Shown here: one piece after another, positions 23,086 to 32,934 of the stretch | Layout of the letters: each line of letters opens with the position of its first letter | How positions within the stretch are numbered: the stretch's first letter is position 1 | Source: a virus | Length of the DNA: 52,815 nt | IMG/VR virus record: IMGVR_UViG_3300042868_004895 | Span: 1-52,815 of that record | Reading direction: 5' to 3' (one strand) | Notes under the pieces: model-generated | Told to the model about the DNA's origin: nothing | Databases searched by the model: none | What the model saw: the letters and a program-made list of their open reading frames with translations, nothing else | Made by a program: the position numbers and the translations under genes

Positions 23086-26000
23086 CTATCTCCCCCGGAG
23101 TATTGCGAATGGATTTCGGGCAAAGTTACGTACGGCCAGTGCGGCTTGGTAACCGGGCTTTGTGGCAACTGCTTTTTGAAAGCCTTTTTTGCCGAGTGCG
23201 CCAGCGCCTGTCATTTGCATATACGTAAGTGCGTTGCCCGGCGTGTCCTCGCGGACGGCACGCATGCGGCTCGTTTCAGGCTTGCCACGGACGGGTTCCG
23301 CCTTACCCGCGCTGTACGCAGCGCCTTGCAATGCGTCCTCGGCAAGGCCGACCCCTAATTTTGAAAGGCGCGGCGCGCGTGCCGCGACGCGGCCCACCGC
23401 ACCCGGCACACGCAGCGCGGCCAGTGATGGCGTCAGCATTGCGCCGCCAACCATACCTGCCATTTCAAGGCCACCAGCCGTCATTGGGTTAGCTTCTGCG
23501 TAACCTTGCTGCGCCAAGCGGATGCGCTTAACTTCGTTTTCATATGCCTTTGGATCTTTGGACGCGAGTGCGCGCAGCTTCGCCTCGATCTCGTCACCAA
23601 AGCCGAAGGTCAGGCCTTGCCCGAACGTGCGAGCCGCGTTGGCGTAATCGTATCCGGCCTTTGGCTGGCCGCCGTTCTTGAACGCCTGCACGTGGCCGCC
23701 ACGGTACATGCCGAGTTCGGGGCTCTCGTAATCCTCACCAGTGTCGGCGTAAAACCGACGGTCAGTGTCTGGATCATACGTCACTTCGCGCCCCGTAAGC
23801 TTGTCGACTACAATGCCCTCTGGGGCCGCTTTGATGGCGTCGATCGACACCTCGTCGACCACAGGCGCTTGCGGCGCAGCTTGCGGTGCAGCTTGCTGGT
23901 ACCGAGCGGCAAGATCTTCAGCCGAAGGCTGCTGTGGGTAGCCGTTAACTGCGGTAACCCGCACCTCATCTGGCTGGGAAGCCTGCTCGATGGCGTTCGC
24001 CGCGCCCACGACCCCGTACGCTGGCAGACGATATTTCGACGCAAGGTTTGTCACGGTGTCGGCGAATGGCGCGGTGCGGCCTGCCAAGTTTTCAGCAAAG
24101 TCGGAGACCCCACCGGCAAAGCGCCCACCAGCGTACGCAGCCTCGCCAACGAGGCGCGGCGATGTCAAAGGCAACGCTATCAGGGACGTGCCGCCAGTCG
24201 GTATCGCACCCATGACGCCACCGCCTGCCGTTACAGCACCAAGGCCGCGTGGCGTGGTAGCATTTAACTGTTGCCCGGCAAGTGACGGGAACATCGTGTC
24301 GGCCCCAGCTTCCTCAATGGTGCGGCCAAGGTCAGCACGACGTCCGTAATTGGTGTTCGCGTTATTGCGCAAGATAGACTGCAGCTTGCGGATGCTGGTA
24401 TCTACGGGCGCGCCGGTCTTTAGCGACAATGAACGCTCAATGTCGGCCAGTTTCTCTGCGGCAGTCTGATACTGCTTCATAACCTTGGAGTATGCGGGCA
24501 CTTGCTTGGCTATGACGTCACGCACTTCACCATAAATGCCGGTTGCGATAGATGACGCGCGGCGGTTGTTATCTGTGGCAAAATCGTTGGACAAATCCCC
24601 AAGGCGTTGCTTCAGCCCGTCCATACCTTCTGGCGTGTGGAACTGCGCAGGATCGCCTGCGGCCCAATCGTCCACAATGCCCTTGGCCTTTTCGTACACG
24701 GCAGCGGCAGACGGGTTCTTAACCTTATCGCCCATAAACGCGCGGTCGCGCAGCTTGCCCAGTCGGTCGTATATAGGCTGGAAGTCGAGAATTGTTTTGT
24801 CCTTGGCAACATCGACCATGCCGTTGCGATATGTTTCCGAGGCATCCTTGCGTATGTTGCCGACAGCCTCGCGCGCCTGCGCGAGAATGTCTTCCATGTC
24901 GCCGCCGCCGCGCATGTTTTCGACGAATGCCTTGCCCTTATCGCCGCCTGCCTTACCGGCACGAACGGCCTCTTTGACGGCCTCGGCACCCGCGCCAGTG
25001 GTGACACCGAGGACGTTTGCGCCGACTTCACCGGCGGCCTTTGCGGCGACGTTGCCTGCCTGAAACGGCATTTTTGCAACGCGTGTAGCCAAGCGGACAG
25101 GGTCGAGTAGCTTGCTTAGCTCAGTAGCCTTCGCGACTTTACCCAGCGAGCCGAGGCCACCGACAACTGTGCTGGCGTCCATCAGGATCTCGGCAGGACG
25201 TTCGGCAAGCGCCTCAAGGAAACCTTGCTCGGTGCCGTACTGATTGGCGTAATGCTCGCCGATGGCGGCGATGGTTTCGCCGTCTGTGACGCCGATAATA
25301 TCGCCCGCCACTTTGCCCATAAACTGCGCGGTCTCGGGCAGGTTGACGGTCAGGGCCTTGCCCGTCTCGGCGAAGGTCTCAAGTGCGCTATACGGCAGGT
25401 TGACGAGGCCACGCGCAGACGCGCCGAGCAGGCCCATGCCTTCCTTCTCTTCTTTATCCACCAGATCGTAGCTAAAGCCACCCCAACCGACGTCCTTGTT
25501 CATGTTGTCGACGGTGGTCTTACCTTGCACGAGAGCATCGGCCATGAAGGCCTCGTCAGTCGGTACGCCAGCCTTGATCGCGCCGTCCATAACAACAGCG
25601 GCGTAAGTTTCCGGCGTCAGTTTCTTCTGGTCGTACAAGGCGCGGATGCGGTCTTCCGTCTCCTGCGGCAAGCGGTAACCCTTGACTTCGTTTGGCGCTA
25701 GTTCGCGGCGGATTGAAGCCTCAACCTCGTCAACGCCGCGTGGCTTTGTGCCGAGTGCCAAAACTTCCGAGGGCGGCTTGCCATCGGCCATGCCCGAAAT
25801 GAGCATATCGAGCATAGCGTACTTGGTTTCAATGGCCCTGTCGCTGTCGCCAGCTTGAGGAATGTAGGCCATGAAGACCTCCATTTCCTTGTCACTGTCG
25901 CCTTCTTTTGCAGACTGAGCCACAAGCGGGCGGATCAGCGGCAGGATGGCTGCGTTAGCTTTGGTGAAGTTCTCGAACTGCGGTATCGCGGGGATGATGC

Positions 26001-26394
26001 CACCTAGGCTTGGCTTGTCAAAGTACTCGGCGTAACCGAAAGCGCGCGTCGCAGGATTGCCTTTAATCTCGTTCTTGTACAACTGGATGTTGTTCAGCAT
26101 CTGCGCACGCACGACGGCGGCGCGAGACTGCGCGCCTTTCGTTTTGGCTTCGAGTGCCACTTCAGTTGCGCTCTTGACCGGGCCCCTCGCCGCGTCGGCT
26201 TTTGCCTTTATGGCGTTAGCCACGGCTGTATCGGCGTCTGCGTTTGCCTTGCGGATTTGGGCGTCCATAGTCGCTTCATTGATTGCAATGTCCTGACCGC
26301 GCTTGACGCCTTCCTGCGACGTCTTGGTCCCTTCAGGGCTGCTGCTCTCGGCGGCCTTAGCCGCTTTGAGGTCTTTTGACCAAAAATCTGCCAT
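23086..26394 (-). CDS. internal virion (ejection-type) protein, 1102 aa
   Basis: Largest protein of the internal-protein block. Residues 1-110 are a Lys/Ala coiled-coil region. The middle has several small-residue-rich hydrophobic helices able to meet membrane (GMVGGAMLTPSLAALRVPG; GAITPGGTSL-like segments). MYRGGHVQAFKNGGQPK lies near residue 910, followed by an Ala-rich helical end. Long helical proteins with membrane-prone stretches in this position typically form the DNA-ejection channel in podoviruses (general knowledge). No lytic transglycosylase motif was seen. Confidence 0.75.
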   Translation of the reverse strand: MADFWSKDLKAAKAAESSSPEGTKTSQEGVKRGQDIAINEATMDAQIRKANADADTAVANAIKAKADAARGPVKSATEVALEAKTKGAQSRAAVVRAQMLNNIQLYKNEIKGNPATRAFGYAEYFDKPSLGGIIPAIPQFENFTKANAAILPLIRPLVAQSAKEGDSDKEMEVFMAYIPQAGDSDRAIETKYAMLDMLISGMADGKPPSEVLALGTKPRGVDEVEASIRRELAPNEVKGYRLPQETEDRIRALYDQKKLTPETYAAVVMDGAIKAGVPTDEAFMADALVQGKTTVDNMNKDVGWGGFSYDLVDKEEKEGMGLLGASARGLVNLPYSALETFAETGKALTVNLPETAQFMGKVAGDIIGVTDGETIAAIGEHYANQYGTEQGFLEALAERPAEILMDASTVVGGLGSLGKVAKATELSKLLDPVRLATRVAKMPFQAGNVAAKAAGEVGANVLGVTTGAGAEAVKEAVRAGKAGGDKGKAFVENMRGGGDMEDILAQAREAVGNIRKDASETYRNGMVDVAKDKTILDFQPIYDRLGKLRDRAFMGDKVKNPSAAAVYEKAKGIVDDWAAGDPAQFHTPEGMDGLKQRLGDLSNDFATDNNRRASSIATGIYGEVRDVIAKQVPAYSKVMKQYQTAAEKLADIERSLSLKTGAPVDTSIRKLQSILRNNANTNYGRRADLGRTIEEAGADTMFPSLAGQQLNATTPRGLGAVTAGGGVMGAIPTGGTSLIALPLTSPRLVGEAAYAGGRFAGGVSDFAENLAGRTAPFADTVTNLASKYRLPAYGVVGAANAIEQASQPDEVRVTAVNGYPQQPSAEDLAARYQQAAPQAAPQAPVVDEVSIDAIKAAPEGIVVDKLTGREVTYDPDTDRRFYADTGEDYESPELGMYRGGHVQAFKNGGQPKAGYDYANAARTFGQGLTFGFGDEIEAKLRALASKDPKAYENEVKRIRLAQQGYAEANPMTAGGLEMAGMVGGAMLTPSLAALRVPGAVGRVAARAPRLSKLGVGLAEDALQGAAYSAGKAEPVRGKPETSRMRAVREDTPGNALTYMQMTGAGALGKKGFQKAVATKPGYQAALAVRNFARNPFAILRGR

Positions 26395-26411
26395 TTTAAT
26401 CTCCTGCGCCC

Positions 26412-27077
26412 TTATTGTTTCGGGATAACTTTACCGGCATCTGGGCCGGAAGGCACTACGTAATACTCGCCGATAGGGATTGCGTCGTACTGGGCCGGTG
26501 TCTTCGGGCGGTGTACTTCGTTCGGTATTTCGCGAAGGGCCCCCTTTGTGTCGATGTCGTACCTGTATGGCGCTTTAGTGCTTTTCTTCAACAGCGGCGC
26601 GGCCGTCTTCACAAGGTCCGCTGCGGTCTGCGCACGCTTGACGCCGTAGCCGTCGCTTTTCTCCATGTACGCGTCTTGAAACTGCGCCAGTTGCGCATCG
26701 CGCTGCAGGCGAGCCTTGCGCTCGGCGTCGGAGATGTCGCTGAACGCGCCGGAGATCTTGCCTATAGTGCCGCCGATACCCGTGTACTTCCTCGGTGCGA
26801 GGAGCGCCTTAGACAGCATGAATAGCTGTTCGGATTGCGTCGGGCCTTGGTTGCGTGCTTTGATGCGAGCCTCGCCAGCCTCGAAACGCTTCTTGTCGCT
26901 CGCTTCTTGCTGTGTCAGTGCGCCCATTTGCTGCTGGTACAATGACTGCAAGAGGCCCGGCAGTTTTGCTTGGTCGCCCAGTTGCGAAAAGTCGATGCCG
27001 CCGCTTTTGGCCGCCAAGTTGGACATCGCCGTTACCTGTTCTTGATCCTCGGCGCTGGTGTCGTCTTCGTACATCAT
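26412..27077 (-). CDS. structural-region protein, 221 aa
   Basis: 221 residues, mostly coiled coil and helix in the first 150 (LLQSLYQQQMGALTQQEASD), with a basic middle and a C-terminal block IPIGEYYVVPSGPDAGKVIP. Starts at ATGATG, overlapping the upstream stop. Lies between two internal-protein-like genes, so it is probably a minor virion component. Confidence 0.68.
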   Translation of the reverse strand: MMYEDDTSAEDQEQVTAMSNLAAKSGGIDFSQLGDQAKLPGLLQSLYQQQMGALTQQEASDKKRFEAGEARIKARNQGPTQSEQLFMLSKALLAPRKYTGIGGTIGKISGAFSDISDAERKARLQRDAQLAQFQDAYMEKSDGYGVKRAQTAADLVKTAAPLLKKSTKAPYRYDIDTKGALREIPNEVHRPKTPAQYDAIPIGEYYVVPSGPDAGKVIPKQ

Positions 27078-28153
27078 TTAATTCCCAACAGCTTATTGAG
27101 CGCCGATCCAGACTGCGAATTGCCCAATATACCACCGAGAGCAGCCAGCGCGCCGCCGACTGTCTCGCCTGTGCTCGGCTTAAGTTCTGGCTGGTAGCCG
27201 AGTGGCACGAGGCCTTCTTCCCTGCTCGCCTTCGGCACGCCAGCAGCAACGCCACCGAACGTCTGCAGCATAGCATTGATTTGCTCTTGCGGATAGCCCT
27301 GCTGACGCAGGAAGTCGCCGTATGCCACGTCGATGTTCTTCTGAGCCTGACCCTGCTGCGCCGCGCCGACTTGCTGCAGTGCGCCCGCACCGGTGATGCC
27401 GAGTGCCTGCGCCTGCGCGCCGAGTTCGCCGAGTTGTCCTGCGCCCGCAAGGTTGCGCGATATATCCTGCCCACCGAGGTTGCCTGCCGTACTGGCAAGG
27501 TTGGCTTGGCGCGCAAGGTCTGTGCTCGCAAGGCCCGTGGCGTCAGTAAAGCCGCTACGGAGGGCAATCGCCTGCTGTCCGAGGATGTCGGCGTTCGTGT
27601 CGCGGAGGGCGCGCGCCGTATCGGTCATCATTCCCGACGGCGTGCCACCCATGTTTTCGTCGCGTGGGCCGAAGCCGAGTTGGCCAGCCTTGACGTAACG
27701 TCCTTCAACGTCAGGCAAAAGATTTTCGTTTAGATTGCGTCGGCCCAATTCACCAATGCGGTTAACGACCTGATCCGTGTACGGGTTCATGTATTGGCCG
27801 ATGTTGGCAACACTGGTCTGCCCCGCCGCACCGAGGTACGGCTGCGCCGCGCCAAGGCCGCCCGGCGAGTTAATCGCGTTCGCCGTTGCGGTCGTGGCGG
27901 TGTTCAGCGCAGGCGCGTATGCGCCAGCCGCTTGACCTGCCATGTCGAACCCAGCCCGCATCGTCGGCGAGAACTCGGCTACGCGCGGCCCTTGATACGT
28001 GGGCATCGGCTGCGCGGCCTGCGCCTGCTGGTTCGACAGCAACTGCATGGCGTAGTTCGTGTACCAGTCAGGCAGCACGGTCTCGCTGGTGAGCGACTTG
28101 AACGTCGAGCCAGTGGGCAACTGCCCGTTATTGAGAAAGTCTGTAAGCGCCAT
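27074..28153 (-). CDS. virion protein, internal-type, 359 aa
   Basis: 359 residues, Ala/Gly/Gln-rich and helical. Recognisable segments are IGQYMNPYTDQVVNRIGEL, GRRNLNENLLPDVEG and LASTDLARQANLASTAG; I recall this pattern from marine podophage structural proteins. A Gly-rich C-terminus (GGALAALGGILGNSQSG) could interact with membrane. Starts one base into the upstream stop. Likely part of the ejectosome; inferred. Confidence 0.72.
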   Translation of the reverse strand: MALTDFLNNGQLPTGSTFKSLTSETVLPDWYTNYAMQLLSNQQAQAAQPMPTYQGPRVAEFSPTMRAGFDMAGQAAGAYAPALNTATTATANAINSPGGLGAAQPYLGAAGQTSVANIGQYMNPYTDQVVNRIGELGRRNLNENLLPDVEGRYVKAGQLGFGPRDENMGGTPSGMMTDTARALRDTNADILGQQAIALRSGFTDATGLASTDLARQANLASTAGNLGGQDISRNLAGAGQLGELGAQAQALGITGAGALQQVGAAQQGQAQKNIDVAYGDFLRQQGYPQEQINAMLQTFGGVAAGVPKASREEGLVPLGYQPELKPSTGETVGGALAALGGILGNSQSGSALNKLLGIK

Positions 28154-30438
28154 TATGCTGGTCCTCCGGCCAAGTACTGCTCTGGCCTTTTTGCGTTGTC
28201 ACTGAATTTGCCACGAGCGAGCTTCTTGCCCTTCTGCTTGCGGACTTTGACGCGGAAGCTGTCGAGCAGCTTTGCGCCTGCCTTGTTCGATCCGTTGCCG
28301 AGTAGAGCCACAGTCTCCGCGTCGATGACGTACTCGCCGTCCGAGAGGAGGGCGGGGATCTTGTCGTCGCGACCGTCACCGGCACCCTCGACGGCGAAGC
28401 CACCGCGTGCGAAGCGCATGTCATCGGCAGCGGGGGCGTACATCGAAGGGCCAGCGGGGTTGTTTGGCACCGGCGTTGTGACCGGCTGCGGCAATGCAAC
28501 CTGCGGCGCACGCACTGGCTGCGGCGCGAATGCGTCCTCGGCCGTTGTGCCCTCGTAGCCAGTGTATGCGCGGCTGGTGTTCGGCGCGCCTTGTGTGGCG
28601 TAATCGAAGAAGCTTTGCTCGGGGCCGTAGCCGTAGCGGTAATAGTTCTGCGGGCTGCGCATGCCTTGGCTTGCGAGTGTGGACGCAGGAAGCGCGCCGC
28701 CGCTAACGCCGCCCGGCAGGGTCGATGCGGGCAGTTGCTTGCTGAAGAGCGAGCTAAGAGCGCCCATGCCTGCGGGTATTTTGCCGCCGGAATTGCCGCC
28801 CTTATCGCCACCGAGTAGGCCGCCGATTGTGCTGACGCCAAGGCTGGCAAGGCGCAGATAGTCGGCGATGTCTTTAGCGGTGAGCTTCTTATCGGCTTCT
28901 GCGGGCTGCGTCATGTCCGGCAACGGTGTATCAAGGCCAAATATAGGGCCGTATGGGCTGACTGCGCCCGAACGCTGCCCAGTGACTTTAATAATTTCCT
29001 CGTCTGGGCCGTTAACCGCACGAAGTATTTCGGGCGACAGCGCGCTGTCGGGGATGACTACATTCGGCGAAAGTGGGTTTCGGAAGCGATTGCCTTCCGC
29101 CACAATCTCACGGGTAGCGGTATCCACGCCGTCAACCACCGAGCTAAGTGGCCCACGAGCGTCGTTGGTTGGGATTGATACGTTTGGCGTAACCGCGCCG
29201 AGGCGCTCCCCCGTTACCTTGATGATGTCTTCTTCAGACATCTGGTCGGGCTTAGGTTGCGCTGCCGAGGGGTTCACACCCGAAAGCACGCTTGCGGGTA
29301 TAGGGAACGCGGCGGCGAACGGCAAGCCTGAACCTGAGACGATTGTGGCTGGGGGTTCGAGTTCCGCCGGTTTGGCCGATGGAGATGACCCGCCGCCGAT
29401 TGGGACAGGGGCCGAGAAGCCGGTGTTTCCAGTGACCGTTGCTATCGGTGCGGGGCCGCTGGCGGCACTCGCGCCAGTGCTGCCAGCGCCAACATTAGGC
29501 CCTTGGCCTATACCCTTGATAGCGTCTTGTATACTTGGCGCTGCATACGCAAGAGCGCCAGAGGCAACGCCGCCAAGTAACGAGTTTTGCAAGTTTTTAC
29601 CTGTGGCCAAGCCGCCTGCGGTCGCGCCGAGGCCTACGCCGAGTGGTTTAGCCAACTTGCCTAAATCACCGATTGCCGGTATCTTAGGTATTAGCGCACC
29701 CCCAGCGGCAGTGAGGCCACCTAGTGCAGCACCTTTAAGGACATTCTGGCCTTTAAGCGCAGAACTTGCCCCGCCTGTGAGCGCCCCAAAAGCAAGCTGA
29801 CCCCCAAGAGTTTTAGCAAAATTAGCGCCAAGCAAAGCTGCGTTGACACCCGGTATAGCCATCATCGCCAGCGGCAGCACGGTGCCCGCCACATTGGCAA
29901 TCTCGCCCAACGTGCTCTTGTTCGACTTCTCGTTGGCAACGGTCGTGTATGCGCCCGACGGGTCCGCCGTCTGGATGACGTACTGGGCCTTACGGCCAAG
30001 GGTGTCAGACAAGTTCTGTCCTGCGGCAACGGCTTGCCGTGCGGCGTCATAGCCTGCACCTTCGAACACAACCTGATTGGTGCGGAGGTCAACGAGGCGC
30101 ACTGGCTGATCAGCTCCCATGACGAACGCATTGCCCGATTGCGCAGTGAAGTTGCCTTTGTTGGATAGCGGTGCAGCAATGTATTCGGTATTCGGATCGT
30201 CTGGGTATATTCCGCCCATCGCGCCGCCGCCAAAGTCTGTGCCGAAGTTCATTCCGTACAGGTTGTTCAGGCCGCTTAAGTCCAAACCGCTCAGATTGTA
30301 AGGCGCTGCGGCCTCCTGCGTCGTCGGCTCAACCATCGCCCGCTGTGGTACGGCAGGCTCCGCGTCCATGATCGGCGCGGGCCCGTACTCAGGCACGGAC
30401 GCTTCCAAATAGTTGCTGAAGCCGGGGATGTAATTCAT
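28153..30438 (-). CDS. internal virion protein with glycine-zipper membrane region, 761 aa
   Basis: The start is taken at the ATG at 30438, an ATGA overlap with the upstream gene; a start 14 codons earlier is less likely. Residues 200-330 hold many GxxxG/A-type stretches (GVGLGATAGGLATG; LLGGVASGALAYA). Two repeats with IIKVTGERLGAVTP and IIKVTGQRSGAVSP follow. The C-terminal domain DDKIPALLSDGEYVIDAETV, then AGAKLLDSFRVKVRK, is known to me from several phage virion proteins. Most likely an ejected pore or tube component. Confidence 0.75.
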   Translation of the reverse strand: MNYIPGFSNYLEASVPEYGPAPIMDAEPAVPQRAMVEPTTQEAAAPYNLSGLDLSGLNNLYGMNFGTDFGGGAMGGIYPDDPNTEYIAAPLSNKGNFTAQSGNAFVMGADQPVRLVDLRTNQVVFEGAGYDAARQAVAAGQNLSDTLGRKAQYVIQTADPSGAYTTVANEKSNKSTLGEIANVAGTVLPLAMMAIPGVNAALLGANFAKTLGGQLAFGALTGGASSALKGQNVLKGAALGGLTAAGGALIPKIPAIGDLGKLAKPLGVGLGATAGGLATGKNLQNSLLGGVASGALAYAAPSIQDAIKGIGQGPNVGAGSTGASAASGPAPIATVTGNTGFSAPVPIGGGSSPSAKPAELEPPATIVSGSGLPFAAAFPIPASVLSGVNPSAAQPKPDQMSEEDIIKVTGERLGAVTPNVSIPTNDARGPLSSVVDGVDTATREIVAEGNRFRNPLSPNVVIPDSALSPEILRAVNGPDEEIIKVTGQRSGAVSPYGPIFGLDTPLPDMTQPAEADKKLTAKDIADYLRLASLGVSTIGGLLGGDKGGNSGGKIPAGMGALSSLFSKQLPASTLPGGVSGGALPASTLASQGMRSPQNYYRYGYGPEQSFFDYATQGAPNTSRAYTGYEGTTAEDAFAPQPVRAPQVALPQPVTTPVPNNPAGPSMYAPAADDMRFARGGFAVEGAGDGRDDKIPALLSDGEYVIDAETVALLGNGSNKAGAKLLDSFRVKVRKQKGKKLARGKFSDNAKRPEQYLAGGPA

Positions 30439-30671
30439 GAGCTTGTACCTTCGAGCATTGGATATACACGCATTCCCCACTCACGCCAATCAGAGAACTG
30501 ATATGGATCAGGAATAATTTGCTGCGTAAATGGTGAGGCACGCAGTAGCCCGATTGCCCAGCCTTGCCACTCGGCCTCCTCGGGAGGCGTGCCGAATGCC
30601 CACGCGTCGTTGACGGACAGTATAACCGAACATGCCCAGTCTTGCCAAGTCATTCCGCGAGGGTCGATCAT
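30435..30671 (-). CDS. small structural-region protein, 78 aa
   Basis: 78 residues, very Trp-rich (WQDWACSVILSVNDAWAF, EAEWQGWAIGLLRASPF, YQFSDWREWGMRVYP): three similar W-rich blocks that may be repeats of one helical hairpin. Coupled to the gp10-like gene upstream and to the internal protein downstream. Function unknown. Confidence 0.68.
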   Translation of the reverse strand: MIDPRGMTWQDWACSVILSVNDAWAFGTPPEEAEWQGWAIGLLRASPFTQQIIPDPYQFSDWREWGMRVYPMLEGTSS

Positions 30672-32443
30672 CCCAGTGTCGTCCCATCGCCCGGCTGGAC
30701 GTGCGCAAGCACGAGGCCCATCTGATAGTTACCACCGAGGGTGTTGCTCTCGAAGCGGAAGCGCAGCTCGCGGCGCTGTGTCTTAAGGAAGACGACCTGC
30801 TCCTGCGGCGTCTGCGGGGTCTCAACAAACGTCATGATTATGCCGTTCACTTCAGGCGCACGGGCGTTTGCTCGGCCCATAACCTGAACGGTCATGTCGC
30901 CGCTCTGCACGAAGTCTGGCTCAAGCATCAGCACTTGCATGGACTTGTTGATGCCCGACGTGACAGGCATGGACAGGTCCGCCGTCTCGAAATACGACTG
31001 TATCGGGTTGAGCGTCAGGCCGTCAACCTCATCCGTGCCGACCTCGTGAACCCAGAACTTGTACGGATTGTCGAAGGTCAGATTGAACGTGGCAGCGCTG
31101 CCCGAGCCACCCGTCACGCTGACAGGGTTGGCCGGTATTTCGGCGTACTGGCCTGCGTTGCTGATTGTTACGCCGGTAATGCCGCCTGAGCCGTTGACCG
31201 TGGTCACCGTCAACTCTGTGTCAATCTGGCCGAGGCCGCCCACAACGTCGAGGGTGTCGCCTGCGGTATAGCCGGTTCCTGCCGCGTTGATGGCGACGCC
31301 AACTGCTTGGGCCTCCTGCGGCGCAACGCCAGACAGGAGCGGCTTGCTGAACACGGCGGGGAATAGGCCCGCGCCGCGTCCGCCGTTTGGCAGCTCGGTG
31401 TCGTACCACGTATTTTCGCGCACGTTGTAGATGACGGCGTGGTTCGGTTCGATGCTGTCGCCGAACGGGAAGCACCACCATATCTCACCGAAGCGCGGAA
31501 CCTTATACGCAAACACCTTCTGGCGCTGCGCATAGTTAAGGTTGTCGAAGAAGAAGTTCAGGTTTAGGTTGTTCTCGACTTCGCGCACGACGCCGTTGAA
31601 AGTCAGGAAGCGGTCGGTACCAATCCAGTAAAAGATACCGTCGTATTCGATGACGCTGTTGGCCGCCAAGATTGATGACTGCGTGCTGATGGTGTCGAAC
31701 TGGAACACCGCCGTGCCGCCAACATACGTGCCGCGAATGAGGCTGTCCGCCGACCAGAACAGGCCCGACGGGCTGTTGCCGGGGCCGCCGCGCAGTGGCA
31801 TTCCCTTGACGATCTTTTGGCCTGTGATGTACGCGTTGCCCGCACCGGAGCTGGTGAAGTCGGCGGGGTCGTTAGGCACAGACCACGCCGCGTAGCCGTC
31901 GTTGCCGAAGGCGAATGTGTACGGCGGCAGTGTGACCACGCCGCCAGTGACGCTGAAGTTTGCGGGCACCGTGGTGACTTGCGTCAGGGCACTCGTGCCG
32001 AGCAGGTCGCCGACGAAGAGCGCGCCGCCGTCACTGTTGCAGATGCAGTTCAGGTTCGGCGCGACTTGCGCGACGATCTGGTTACCGTTGGTCGTGTCGT
32101 ACGCCGTGGCGAACTGCCACATGTTGCCGTCGTCTGTGGTGAAGCCTGACGACGGGGTGCGGTCGGTGATGACGCTCGTGTTGTACGTGGCGTCGATGAA
32201 GAAACGCTCAAGGCGGTCTGCCGAGCCTGCGTGAACGTATGTTAGCAGATCCTGCGTGTACTCGTGCAGCGCACGCGGCAGGCCGCGCAGGAATTTGTTG
32301 ATCGAGCGGTAGCCGCCAATCTTACGCGGCAAGCCGCGCTGGAAGCGGACCCACTGCCCGTCGACGTACTGGTCGCCCTCGAACTTGGTGCCGTCGCGCT
32401 TGATGCCGGGGGCGGAGCGTATCTGTACGATTTGTTCGGGCAC
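30668..32443 (-). CDS. P22 gp10-like tail/packaged-DNA stabilisation protein
   Basis: 591 residues. The N-terminal signature APGIKRDGTKFEGDQYVDGQ, then WVRFQRGLPRKIGGYR, is typical of phage stabilisation (gp10-type tail hub) proteins, which plug the portal channel and connect to tail spikes. A beta-propeller-like body follows (IEYDGIFYWIGTDRFLTF, VPRFGEIWWCFPFGDS, YNVRENTWYDTELP). About residues 385-460 look like an inserted small domain (INAAGTGYTAGDTLDVVGG, VTISNAGQYAEIPANPVSV), absent from the core fold. Confidence 0.82.
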   Translation of the reverse strand: MPEQIVQIRSAPGIKRDGTKFEGDQYVDGQWVRFQRGLPRKIGGYRSINKFLRGLPRALHEYTQDLLTYVHAGSADRLERFFIDATYNTSVITDRTPSSGFTTDDGNMWQFATAYDTTNGNQIVAQVAPNLNCICNSDGGALFVGDLLGTSALTQVTTVPANFSVTGGVVTLPPYTFAFGNDGYAAWSVPNDPADFTSSGAGNAYITGQKIVKGMPLRGGPGNSPSGLFWSADSLIRGTYVGGTAVFQFDTISTQSSILAANSVIEYDGIFYWIGTDRFLTFNGVVREVENNLNLNFFFDNLNYAQRQKVFAYKVPRFGEIWWCFPFGDSIEPNHAVIYNVRENTWYDTELPNGGRGAGLFPAVFSKPLLSGVAPQEAQAVGVAINAAGTGYTAGDTLDVVGGLGQIDTELTVTTVNGSGGITGVTISNAGQYAEIPANPVSVTGGSGSAATFNLTFDNPYKFWVHEVGTDEVDGLTLNPIQSYFETADLSMPVTSGINKSMQVLMLEPDFVQSGDMTVQVMGRANARAPEVNGIIMTFVETPQTPQEQVVFLKTQRRELRFRFESNTLGGNYQMGLVLAHVQPGDGTTLG

Positions 32444-32934
32444 TATACGCTCTCCAACTCGACGGTTACGGTGCCAGACGCGGTGTTGCTTAAGCTGTCC
32501 GTTACGGTGCAGCGGTACACCCCGCTCTTGAATATGTTAGCGGCAAGCGATGTGGTGAATGTGGTTGTAGCAGATGTCGGGCTGTTGATTGTGAAGACGT
32601 CGCCAGACACACGGGTCCAAGCGTACGTGTAGCCACCCGCGCCTCCCGACGCGGTTCCTGTGACAGGGTCACTGGTCAACGACCCGGCCCCAACGCGGGT
32701 GTTGTACGTATCGCTGGGGCTTACGTTTATCGCCAACGCGGTCGCGGCCGACGTACCGTAAAAGTTACGGATGCTGATCGCGCCGCTTGACGGCACCGCG
32801 CCGTACGTCCCGGTCGTACCGGGTGGAACTCGGCCTCCGCCAGCATAATACTCGTTCAACCCGATAGGGTTTACGCCGCCAAACTCAGTTTGGATGTTGG
32901 CGAGTGTGAGGGGGCCGCTGGTAGGCAGTGCCAT
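32443..32934 (-). CDS. tail/neck-type structural protein with Ig-like C-terminus
   Basis: 163 residues. N-terminal block ALPTSGPLTLANIQTEFGG, then AVPSSGAISIRNFYGTS, is a common phage structural motif (from memory). The C-terminal 85 residues read as an Ig-like beta sandwich (GGYTYAWTRVSGDVFTINS; FKSGVYRCTVTDSLSNTAS). TAATG/ATGA-type tight spacing to both neighbours. Could be a fibre accessory or virion surface decoration. Confidence 0.75.
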   Translation of the reverse strand: MALPTSGPLTLANIQTEFGGVNPIGLNEYYAGGGRVPPGTTGTYGAVPSSGAISIRNFYGTSAATALAINVSPSDTYNTRVGAGSLTSDPVTGTASGGAGGYTYAWTRVSGDVFTINSPTSATTTFTTSLAANIFKSGVYRCTVTDSLSNTASGTVTVELESV

